Assembly: GCA_965602945.1 (NCBI GenBank)
Contig: CBFDBC010000219.1
Span: 1 to 5,592, forward strand
DNA: 5,592 nt
Origin: JAUXEH01 sp965602945
GTDB lineage: Bacteria; Acidobacteriota; Aminicenantia; Aminicenantales; Aminicenantaceae
Reading direction: 5' to 3'
Position numbers and translations under genes: made by a program. The first letter of the stretch is position 1. Each line of letters opens with the position of its first letter. This document shows positions 1 to 5,346 of the stretch, piece by piece. The notes below the pieces were generated by a model. That model was not told the DNA's origin, made no database searches, and saw nothing but the letters and a program-made list of their open reading frames with translations.

Positions 1-184
1 GGTTCCTGATGCCCTTGAAAAACGAGTCCAGGCGGTGGCGCAGATCCTTGTCCCGGAGAAAGATAAAAACCAGGAGCAGGAGAATGACGAAAATCAGGAG
101 CCAGAATATCCAGAAGGGAAAGCCGCCATCGGTGCCGTCCACCGCATTTTGCGCGGAAAAGAGACTGCTGACGAAATCTTTCAT
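1..184 (-). CDS. Partial unknown single-pass membrane protein, N-terminal 61 residues
   Basis: I do not recognise this protein; only its first 61 residues lie in the window and the frame stays open to the left edge. It starts MKDFVSSLFSAQNAVDG, followed by a strongly hydrophobic segment at about residues 23-43 (FPFWIFWLLIFVILLLLVF within it) and then a charged stretch with RDKDLRHR. The basic residues directly after the membrane segment suggest the N-terminus faces outward and the remainder is cytoplasmic (inference). There is no signal-peptidase site, so the segment should be a membrane anchor. The ATG at 182-184 was chosen because GGAAGA lies about 8 bases upstream and a TTGACA-containing promoter sits just before it. 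It follows the M14 peptidase gene by 79 bases on the same strand but may be transcribed separately. Function unknown. Confidence 0.6.
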   Translation of the reverse strand, partial: MKDFVSSLFSAQNAVDGTDGGFPFWIFWLLIFVILLLLVFIFLRDKDLRHRLDSFFKGIRN

Positions 185-219
185 TGTGGTTTCTTCCAAG
201 GATTGGAATCTAGGACGAC

Positions 220-248
220 ATTGTTACGGTTTGTTTCAGGTTTGTCAA
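220..248 (-). promoter_or_regulatory. Putative sigma70-type promoter for the partial membrane-protein gene
   Basis: On the minus strand a perfect TTGACA (243-248) is followed by a 17-base spacer and AACAAT (220-225), which matches TATAAT at 4 of 6 positions. It lies 36 bases upstream of the predicted ATG at 184, in the gap after the peptidase stop codon. The -35 box and the spacer are good and the -10 box is mediocre. It suggests the membrane-protein gene can be transcribed independently of the upstream peptidase gene. Confidence 0.4.
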
Positions 249-263
249 GTTGGGTGCGGGAAC

Positions 264-1550
264 CTATCTGCGCCGTACCTTCCGGCGAGGGATGCTACGG
301 CCTGCGCCCTCCGCAGTCCCGTTCACGACCCTGCTCTCCCGGTTGTCGACCGCCCAACCGATCAGCCACAGCGCCGCGGCCATGTTCTCTTCGGTGATGG
401 GGATGATGTCGTCCTCGTCGTTGAAAAAAGCCCCGCTCGCCCGGTTGGGTGGAGGAAGTTCGATCGTGAACGCGGGGATGCCTTCCTCACCGAGAGCCCA
501 GTCTGTGGTGTCGCCGTTCGTGGTGTAGAGCGCATACCCGGCCGGTCCGTACTCGTAGATGCGGCCGTTGACCTGGGCCATGCGGTCGACCATGCCGCGG
601 GCCAGGTACTCGAGCCGATCGTCCTCGGGGTGGAGGGCTTTGATGTATCCCCAGGGGTAGAGGATGATCTGGGAGTAGTTGTGGAACGAGATCAGTGCCT
701 GAAACTCGTGGGCCTGCACAAAGTCGCGAACGACCCGGGTCTCGGGCTCGGAAAAGGGACCGGTGCCTCGGTAGGTCCCCGAGTCGGGGTGGGGGCTCGA
801 GCCTATGTTGTCATAGCCCCACTGGAAGGAATAGTTGCGGTTGAGGTCCACGCCGAAGGTGCCGTCGGCATTCCGGCGCCGGTTCTTGCGCCAGTAGCGG
901 TAGTAATAGATCGAGTACTCGAGGCCGTCGGGGTTCACGATGGGCACGATCCAGACCTCGCTGCGGTCGAGCAGGGAGCGGATCTGGGTGTCGGAGGCAT
1001 AGTTCATCGCCAGGCGGCGTGCGATCCGGATGGGGACGTCGACCGCGATCCACTCCCGGGCGTGGTGGCAGCCCAGGAACACGACCTCGGCCTCGTCCTC
1101 GTCTTGAGTGACGTTGTCGCTGAGCTTTATGGCATAGATGTCCCGTCCCTGCAGGGAGTCGCCGATGTCGACCACCTGGACGATGTTGGGGTACGACTGC
1201 TCCAGGTTCAAGAGCTCGGCCACTACCTCCTTGTAGGAGTAGAACTGGCCGTTGATGCCGCTCTGCACAGATATGTGTTTGTCCGAGTAGGGAGGGAAAT
1301 CAAGGGTCTCGATGGCAAAGGGGATGAACTCCTGCTGGAGGCGCAGGAGATCGCGGGCCCCGACCACGGCGTAGACGCGGCCGTCCTTTTCCATGAGGAG
1401 GTCGAGCTGGAGGTGCTGGAGGATTTGCACCATCTCTGGGGTCTTCTCGAAGCTGACGATGTCGTGGTCCCCCAGATCCTGGGCCAGGATGGGCAGGGCC
1501 AGGAGGAACACGAGCATTAATGTCATCATCATCCATGTCCAATGTGTCAT
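264..1550 (-). CDS. Secreted zinc carboxypeptidase, peptidase family M14
   Basis: An exported metallocarboxypeptidase of 428 residues that should remove C-terminal residues from peptides outside the cytoplasm. Residues 1-24 form a signal peptide (hydrophobic core followed by LALPILAQ). Residues about 25-95 look like a short propeptide, and about 100-400 are the catalytic domain. The active site is complete by comparison with carboxypeptidase A. The zinc ligands are H163 and E166 (HHAREW) and H290 (SFHNYSQ). Substrate-binding residues are R224 (WRKNR) and N237-R238 (DLNRNY). Y342 corresponds to Tyr248 and E364 (FTIEL) is the general base. The residue equivalent to carboxypeptidase A Ile255 is T349, so it lacks the aspartate typical of B-type, basic-residue-preferring enzymes; specificity is not settled. 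The ATG at 1548-1550 was chosen for its signal peptide and GAGGA five bases upstream. The frame is open further upstream, but that part crosses an interspersed repeat. The last residues are strongly basic (RRKVRRR). It lies downstream of the barrel gene on the same strand. Confidence 0.93.
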   Translation of the reverse strand: MTHWTWMMMTLMLVFLLALPILAQDLGDHDIVSFEKTPEMVQILQHLQLDLLMEKDGRVYAVVGARDLLRLQQEFIPFAIETLDFPPYSDKHISVQSGINGQFYSYKEVVAELLNLEQSYPNIVQVVDIGDSLQGRDIYAIKLSDNVTQDEDEAEVVFLGCHHAREWIAVDVPIRIARRLAMNYASDTQIRSLLDRSEVWIVPIVNPDGLEYSIYYYRYWRKNRRRNADGTFGVDLNRNYSFQWGYDNIGSSPHPDSGTYRGTGPFSEPETRVVRDFVQAHEFQALISFHNYSQIILYPWGYIKALHPEDDRLEYLARGMVDRMAQVNGRIYEYGPAGYALYTTNGDTTDWALGEEGIPAFTIELPPPNRASGAFFNDEDDIIPITEENMAAALWLIGWAVDNRESRVVNGTAEGAGRSIPRRKVRRR

Positions 1551-1623
1551 AGTTATCCTCTTACTGATCAAGGGGTTTGTTCCGGGGGAATACAGACAAT
1601 CTGAGTGGAAGGATCCCCTGATT

Positions 1624-1655
1624 GAGATTGCTTCGTCACTTCGTTCCTCGCAATG
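1624..1655. repeat. Interspersed palindromic repeat of the 'HCEERSDEAI' type
   Basis: In the gap between the barrel gene and the peptidase gene, the minus strand reads GCATTGCGAGGAACGAAG then TGACGAAGCAATCTC. This is an imperfect inverted repeat with ATTGC and GCAAT ends. It closely matches a short sequence scattered through many bacterial genomes that yields the spurious peptide HCEERSDEAI when translated (recognised from general knowledge, not searched). Here it is open in the peptidase frame and would be wrongly added to that protein if an upstream start were taken. The neighbouring bases up to about 1600 (AGGGGATCCTTCC on the minus strand) may be a degraded continuation. No transposase is present, so any movement would have needed help in trans. 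Confidence 0.75.
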
Positions 1656-1681
1656 CCATAAGGGACTCGCATCGACATTGC

Positions 1682-2974
1682 TCAGTACCGAAATCCGGCT
1701 GTGGCGGCCACGCGGTAGACCTTGAGGTCGTCGTCGGTGCCGCGCTCCCATCCGATCATGCCGCCCACCTCCAGGTGGAAGTGGCGGTGGCGCAGGCCCA
1801 GCCCACCGGTCACATAGGTGTAGGTGGAGTCAACGCAGGCCACAGGTTGGGGATCGTAGGTGAAGCCCAGCCAGAGCGGGAGGCGAAAATCCTGGGTAGA
1901 TATCTTGAAGGGCTGCTCGTATTCGAGTCCCGTGTGTAGGGTCACGATGTTCTTGAGGCAGCGGTCGAGCTCCTCGCCGAAATAGTTGGCCTGATAGGAT
2001 TTCCAGTTGAAGAAACTGGCATCGACCGCCCAGTGGAACCTCTCGGTGATGGCAAAGTCGGCACCCATGCCCACGATGAGCGGCTGCTTGTAGGAGCTCT
2101 CGGCTTCGACCTCGATGCGGATGTCCGTGGCCGGCGGGGTGGTGTTGCTCACCGAGCTCTCCCCCTCGGCCTTGCGGGTGTAGGGCGTGCGCACCACGGC
2201 CGCCAGGGTGATGCTGTCTGTCGCATCGAATGTGACGCCGGCATTCATATAATACGATTTGATTGTCAGCTCCTTCGAGTCTGCGATGGTGACCCCGCTG
2301 TAGAGCAGCTCTTCCACTGTGGAGCGCTCGAGCCACCCTGATTCGTGGTTGAGCCCGATACCCACGGAGAGGCGCGGTGTGATCTGGCGGGCGAGGCCGA
2401 GGTTGAAGGTGCGGATGTAGCCGTCCTGTATGAAGGCGAATGTGTAAACGGGGACACCCCACTCCTCGACAGTGCCGCCCGAGGGCGGACGTTCCAGGAG
2501 GTCGTTTATGGACACGGTGAGGGCCAGTCCCCAACCCTTGGTGTTGACGGCCACCCCGCCGAAATCGAGGAGAGTGGTGTCGTGGACGATATTTTCGGTG
2601 CTGCTGAGGATTCCCGTGTTGACCGGCCCGTACTGGAAGAGCTCGGCCTGCTGCCAGCAGCCGGAGAGGACCGCAGTGACCTGGGGGAGGCGGCTCAAAA
2701 GGGAGGGATTGGTCTGGGAGGCCGAGAGGTCGAAGGAGCGGGCGTAGCGGGTCCCGCCCATGGCGGTCTGGGATGCGGTCAGGGGGCCGAAGATGTTCCA
2801 GGTGCGGAGGGGGGCCTCGTCCTGGTACTGCCCCACGACATGTGGGGCCTGGGCCTGGGATGCTGCAGGCAGAAGTATAATGAACAGGAGCAATATCATG
2901 GGCAGCAACGCGTGTCGAAGCCTGTTGAGAGGAGTTTTTCTGTCTGTGGTGTCTGCGAAGTTCATCAAGTCCAT
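1682..2974 (-). CDS. Outer-membrane beta-barrel protein, FadL/OmpP1-like
   Basis: A 430-residue predicted outer-membrane barrel. FadL-type proteins import long-chain fatty acids or other hydrophobic compounds; the substrate here is not shown. The signal peptide spans about residues 1-43, with a hydrophobic run LLPMILLLFIILLP and cleavage near ASQAQA. After it comes the family-like segment AMGGTRYARS...TNPSLL (about 71-93), resembling the 'GxGxA...NPAxL' N-terminal motif of FadL/PorV-like proteins. The rest alternates polar and hydrophobic residues like amphipathic strands (for example FNLGLARQITPRLSVGIGL, and VGMGADFAITERFHWAVD). It ends in AATAGFRY, a terminal aromatic typical of BAM-assembled barrels. 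Length fits the FadL family. The start is uncertain: ATG at 2974 has AGGA only four bases away, while ATG at 2965 (residue 4) has AGGA eight bases upstream and may be the true start. It is divergent from fabH. FadL assignment is moderate; barrel assignment is strong. Confidence 0.8.
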   Translation of the reverse strand: MDLMNFADTTDRKTPLNRLRHALLPMILLLFIILLPAASQAQAPHVVGQYQDEAPLRTWNIFGPLTASQTAMGGTRYARSFDLSASQTNPSLLSRLPQVTAVLSGCWQQAELFQYGPVNTGILSSTENIVHDTTLLDFGGVAVNTKGWGLALTVSINDLLERPPSGGTVEEWGVPVYTFAFIQDGYIRTFNLGLARQITPRLSVGIGLNHESGWLERSTVEELLYSGVTIADSKELTIKSYYMNAGVTFDATDSITLAAVVRTPYTRKAEGESSVSNTTPPATDIRIEVEAESSYKQPLIVGMGADFAITERFHWAVDASFFNWKSYQANYFGEELDRCLKNIVTLHTGLEYEQPFKISTQDFRLPLWLGFTYDPQPVACVDSTYTYVTGGLGLRHRHFHLEVGGMIGWERGTDDDLKVYRVAATAGFRY

Positions 2975-3009
2975 CCTATCCTGTATATCCGTCAGCTCGG
3001 TTCACCCTC

Positions 3010-3037
3010 ATTGTAAAGGAATCGTCGGGGATTGCAA
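3010..3037 (-). promoter_or_regulatory. Putative promoter for the outer-membrane protein gene
   Basis: Read on the minus strand, TTGCAA (3032-3037) is followed by a 16-base spacer and TACAAT (3010-3015), which matches TATAAT at 5 of 6 positions. The expected start of transcription is near 3003, giving a leader of about 30 bases before the ATG at 2974. The -35 hexamer is its own reverse complement and is also used by the opposing fabH promoter candidate. Confidence 0.45.
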
Positions 3038-3059
3038 TATTTGCTCAACATGCTATAGT
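3032..3059 (+). promoter_or_regulatory. Putative promoter for fabH
   Basis: TTGCAA (3032-3037), a 16-base spacer and TATAGT (3054-3059, 5 of 6 matches to TATAAT) precede fabH. Transcription would begin near 3066, leaving a leader of only about 24 bases. The leader shows no clear Shine-Dalgarno sequence ahead of the ATG at 3090. The hexamer is shared with the leftward promoter candidate. Confidence 0.5.
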
Positions 3060-3089
3060 CTATGATTTTAGAATCGATCGAGCCATATC

Positions 3090-4085
3090 ATGAATTCAAA
3101 CGAAAATCGACGAATTAAGATTAGGGGATCCGGCTACTATGTCCCCGAGAAGATCCTGACCAACGCCGACCTGGAGAAGCTGGTCGACACCTCGGATGAG
3201 TGGATCACGACGCGTACCGGCATCAAGGAGCGGCACATCATGGCGCCGGAGCAGGCCAGCTCCGACATGGCGATCGCGGCGGCCAAGAAAGCCCTGGATG
3301 ACGCGGGTGTGACCAAGGACGACATCGACTTGATCATCGTGTGCACGGCGACGCCGGACACGGCCTTTCCGTCGACGGCCTGTTGGGTGCAGAGGGGGTT
3401 GGGGGCGGATCACATCCCGGCGTTTGATGTGGGGGCCGCGTGTTCGGGATTCCTGTATGGGCTGATCGTGAGCCAGGGCATGATCCTGAGCGGGACGAAT
3501 AAACGGATCCTGTTGATCGCGGTAGAGTCGTTGACTAGGGTCACCGACTGGGAAGAACGCACCACAGCCGTGTTGTTCGGGGACGGAGCGGCTGCTGCCG
3601 TACTGGAAGAGAGCGACGACGAATCGGGGCTCCTGGCCCACTACTGGAAGGCGGACGGCAACCTGGCCGAGCTCCTGCTGCAGCCGGGCGGGGGGTCGAG
3701 GAGGCCGTGCTCGTATGCGGTCGTGGACGAGCGGCTGCCGTTCCTGAAGATGCGCGGCAACGAAGTGTTCAAGCATGCTGTAAAACGCATGGGAGAGGCG
3801 GCGACCGAGGCGGTCGCCAAGGCCGGGCTGACCAAGGGCGACATCGACTGGTTGATCCCGCACCAGGCCAATATCCGCATCATCAGCGCCACGGGGCGGA
3901 GGTTGAACCTCCCCGACGAGAAGGTGTTTATCAACATCCACAAATACGGCAATGTCTCGTGCGTGACCATCCCCACGGCCCTGCACGAGATGAAAGAGAC
4001 CGGCATGCTCAAGAAGGGCGACATTATCGTCCTCACGGCCTTCGGTGCCGGCTTCACCTGGGCCGCCATCACCTACCGCTGGTAA
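3090..4085 (+). CDS. fabH: 3-oxoacyl-[acyl-carrier-protein] synthase III
   Basis: The 331-residue cytoplasmic thiolase-fold condensing enzyme that starts type II fatty-acid synthesis by joining an acyl-CoA primer, classically acetyl-CoA, to malonyl-ACP with loss of CO2. The N-terminal block reads IRGSGYYVPEKILTN and DEWITTRTGI, containing the conserved CoA-contacting tryptophan region (W38). The catalytic triad is C118 (DVGAACSGF), H258 (IPHQAN) and N288 (YGNVS). The C-terminal glycine loop is FGAGFTWAA (318-326). Length is slightly above the roughly 317 of E. coli FabH. The usual GNTSAAS after the catalytic asparagine is GNVSCVT here. Start: no other Met occurs before residue 51 and the conserved domain begins at about residue 9, so ATG 3090 is reasonable despite lacking a good ribosome-binding site. 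No other fab genes adjoin it, so it appears monocistronic. The stop codon abuts a long hairpin. Confidence 0.93.
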   Translation: MNSNENRRIKIRGSGYYVPEKILTNADLEKLVDTSDEWITTRTGIKERHIMAPEQASSDMAIAAAKKALDDAGVTKDDIDLIIVCTATPDTAFPSTACWVQRGLGADHIPAFDVGAACSGFLYGLIVSQGMILSGTNKRILLIAVESLTRVTDWEERTTAVLFGDGAAAAVLEESDDESGLLAHYWKADGNLAELLLQPGGGSRRPCSYAVVDERLPFLKMRGNEVFKHAVKRMGEAATEAVAKAGLTKGDIDWLIPHQANIRIISATGRRLNLPDEKVFINIHKYGNVSCVTIPTALHEMKETGMLKKGDIIVLTAFGAGFTWAAITYRW

Positions 4086-4146
4086 GAAATTAAAGGGGAG
4101 TGGTCCAATTAAAGTCCTTAATTGGACCACTCCCCTTTAATTTCTT
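4084..4146. repeat. Long perfect inverted repeat, copy 1; possible terminator after fabH
   Basis: Two 29-base arms (4084-4112 and 4118-4146) are perfect reverse complements separated by the loop AGTCC (4113-4117). The arms contain AAATTAAAGGGGAGTGG and CCAATTAA. The left arm begins inside the fabH stop codon, so the hairpin directly follows translation. The GC-rich middle of the stem is followed by CCCCTTTAATTTCTT, which could act as a rho-independent terminator in either direction, although the U-tract is broken. The central 57 bases (4087-4143) recur identically at 4735-4791. Termination is inferred; the palindrome is seen directly. Confidence 0.85.
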
Positions 4147-4147
4147 C

Positions 4148-4161
4148 CTCCCCCTTTAATT
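4148..4161. repeat. Partial extra half-arm of the palindromic repeat
   Basis: CTCCCCCTTTAATT repeats the outer right-arm sequence CTCCCCTTTAATT (4130-4142) with one additional C, 18 bases downstream. It looks like a decayed or partial third arm of the same element. A similar but more degenerate CTCCCC-T-rich stretch follows copy 2 (4794 onward). Confidence 0.5.
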
Positions 4162-4162
4162 G

Positions 4163-4191
4163 TTGCATTTTAATCGCCTATACCCTATAAT
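4163..4191 (+). promoter_or_regulatory. Putative sigma70-type promoter for the TlpA/ResA-like gene
   Basis: A perfect TATAAT (4186-4191) is preceded by a 17-base spacer and TTGCAT (4163-4168, 3 of 6 matches to TTGACA). Transcription would start near 4198, about 34 bases before the ATG at 4232. It lies immediately downstream of copy 1 of the palindrome, so the gene appears insulated from fabH transcription and driven by its own signal. Confidence 0.55.
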
Positions 4192-4231
4192 AATACTAGG
4201 AATTCAATATAAGCCTGAAGAGGAGTCGAAA

Positions 4232-4729
4232 ATGAAAAAACTTGCTAGGCTATCTTTATCGTTGGCCCTGGTGTTTACCGCCCTGGTCCTGTTGACCAGC
4301 GCAATATCCGCAGCAGAAGGAAAGGCTGCCCCGGATTTCGCTCTGAAAGACTTGGGAGGGAAGGACATCTCCCTGGATGACTACAAGGGCAAGGTGGTGT
4401 TCCTGAATTTCTGGGCCACCTGGTGCCCCCCCTGTCGTCAGGAGATCCCAGGCTTCATCGAGGCCTATGAGAAGTACAAAGGCGACGGCCTCGTTATCCT
4501 GGGTGTGGCTGTGAGCGATAGAGAAAACAGTGTCAAGAGCTATGTTGAAAAGAGCAAGATGACCTATCCTGTGGCCATGGGCGACACGAAGATTGTTAAG
4601 GATTATGATCCGGGAAACGCTATCCCGACCACCATCGTCATCGACCGGGACGGCAATATCTTCCACAAGCATGTGGGATTCATGGACCAATCCCAGGTAG
4701 AAAAGATCTTTATGGATTTGTCGAAGTAA
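4232..4729 (+). CDS. Exported TlpA/ResA-like thiol-disulfide oxidoreductase
   Basis: A 165-residue thioredoxin-fold protein expected to act outside the cytoplasm, reducing or exchanging disulfides. ResA/CcmG/TlpA relatives serve cytochrome c maturation or general thiol redox balance; which applies here cannot be told from this window. Residues 1-27 form a signal peptide (MKKLARLSLSLALV, with cleavage near AISA/AEG); a retained anchor is possible. The AhpC/TSA-like domain opens with APDFALKDLGGKDISLDDYK (33-52), followed by the strand VVFLNFWATWCPPC. The redox motif is C65-P-P-C68, and the cis-proline loop is IPTTIVID with P132. The ATG at 4232 is clear: AGGAG at 4221-4225 sits six bases upstream and the signal peptide begins there. 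An in-frame TTG at 4160 is rejected. No cytochrome-maturation genes are adjacent. The gene has its own promoter and is bracketed by two identical 57-base palindromes. Confidence 0.93.
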   Translation: MKKLARLSLSLALVFTALVLLTSAISAAEGKAAPDFALKDLGGKDISLDDYKGKVVFLNFWATWCPPCRQEIPGFIEAYEKYKGDGLVILGVAVSDRENSVKSYVEKSKMTYPVAMGDTKIVKDYDPGNAIPTTIVIDRDGNIFHKHVGFMDQSQVEKIFMDLSK

Positions 4730-4733
4730 TAAT

Positions 4734-4792
4734 AAAATTAAAGGGGAGTGGTCCAATTAAAGTCCTTAATTGGACCACTCCCCTTTAATTTT
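4734..4792. repeat. Long perfect inverted repeat, copy 2; probable bidirectional terminator
   Basis: Two 27-base arms (4734-4760 and 4766-4792) are perfect reverse complements with the same AGTCC loop (4761-4765) as copy 1, so both copies have the same orientation. The identical block shared with copy 1 is 57 bases (4735-4791). It begins four bases after the tlpA-like stop and ends 11 bases before the stop of the convergent gamma-subunit gene. T-rich sequence lies on both outer sides (TTTTTCTCC rightward, and AATTTTATTATT read leftward). This is the position and structure expected of a terminator serving both convergent genes; activity is inferred. Confidence 0.88.
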
Positions 4793-4803
4793 TCTCCCCT
4801 TTT

Positions 4804-5343
4804 TTATTTTATGAGGGAAATGCCGGTCTCGATGGCCTTTTCATTAAGAGGCAGCAGGTGATGGTACCGCTCCGGCAGCGTCTCCCGTAAGGCCTGCACG
4901 ATCGATTCTTTCTTAACGACCCCGTTGATCCTGACAAGTGCCCCCAGGGCCACCATGTTCATGACCTTCGAGTTTTTCAGCTCGTCCACCGCCACCCGGA
5001 TGGCCGGCAGCGCATGGATCGTGATGTCGTCCCGCTGAGGCGGCTCTTTTATTATGCTGCTCTCCCAGACCAGTGTGCCCCCCGGCTTGACCCTGGACTC
5101 GAACTTCTTGAGCGACGGCAGGTTGAACACCATGGCCAGGTCGTAGTCGTTGACGATGGGGGAAGAGATCTCCTCATCGCCGATATTCACCATGCAGTTG
5201 GCGGTCCCGCCCCGCATCTCCGGCCCATAGGATGGGAACCACGTGACTTCCTTGCCCTCCTTCATGGCCGCATAGGCCAGGATCGTGCCCATGGATAGAA
5301 CTCCCTGCCCTCCGAACCCCGCAAACACCATTTCCTGTAGCAT
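4804..5343 (-). CDS. 2-oxoacid:ferredoxin oxidoreductase, gamma subunit
   Basis: The complete 179-residue gamma subunit of an oxygen-sensitive cytoplasmic enzyme that converts a 2-oxoacid and CoA to acyl-CoA and CO2 with ferredoxin as electron partner, or runs in reverse in reductive carbon fixation. Family marks of the pyruvate/ketoisovalerate oxidoreductase gamma domain are visible: GFGGQG (9-14), WFPSYGPEMRGGTANC (35-50), SSPIV (60-64) and NMVALGAL (129-136). Length is normal for a stand-alone gamma chain. The SYGPEMRGG form is common in 2-oxoglutarate (KorC) and branched-chain (VorC) enzymes, but the substrate cannot be decided here. AGGAG at 5350-5354, inside the last codons of the beta gene, lies six bases before ATG 5343, supporting the start and translational coupling. 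It is convergent with the TlpA/ResA-like gene. Confidence 0.93.
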   Translation of the reverse strand: MLQEMVFAGFGGQGVLSMGTILAYAAMKEGKEVTWFPSYGPEMRGGTANCMVNIGDEEISSPIVNDYDLAMVFNLPSLKKFESRVKPGGTLVWESSIIKEPPQRDDITIHALPAIRVAVDELKNSKVMNMVALGALVRINGVVKKESIVQALRETLPERYHHLLPLNEKAIETGISLIK

Positions 5344-5346
5344 CTA

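Noticed and set aside
9..1520. Long open frame on the + strand
   Set aside because: It is antisense to the M14 peptidase, is rich in low-complexity Val/Asp/Gly/Leu typical of a GC-rich shadow frame, and has no ribosome-binding site or family motif.
1551..1751. N-terminal extension of the peptidase to an upstream start
   Set aside because: The extension overlaps the end of the barrel gene and the interspersed repeat. The signal peptide and GAGGA mark the start at 1550.
2345..3016. Open frame on the + strand opposite the 5' half of the barrel gene
   Set aside because: It is a Gly/Val/Glu-rich shadow of the barrel gene with no motif and would read through the divergent promoter region.
3096..4130. 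Long open frame on the - strand opposite fabH
   Set aside because: fabH has a full catalytic triad on the + strand. The opposite frame is Arg/Pro/Asp/His-rich without recognisable domains and runs into the palindrome.
4160..4231. TTG start adding 24 residues to the TlpA/ResA-like protein
   Set aside because: It begins upstream of the predicted transcription start and overlaps the promoter. The ATG at 4232 has a strong AGGAG and begins a clean signal peptide.
4084..4792. CRISPR-like array or transposon ends
   Set aside because: There are only two copies, separated by a full gene. There is no spacer series, transposase or target-site duplication.
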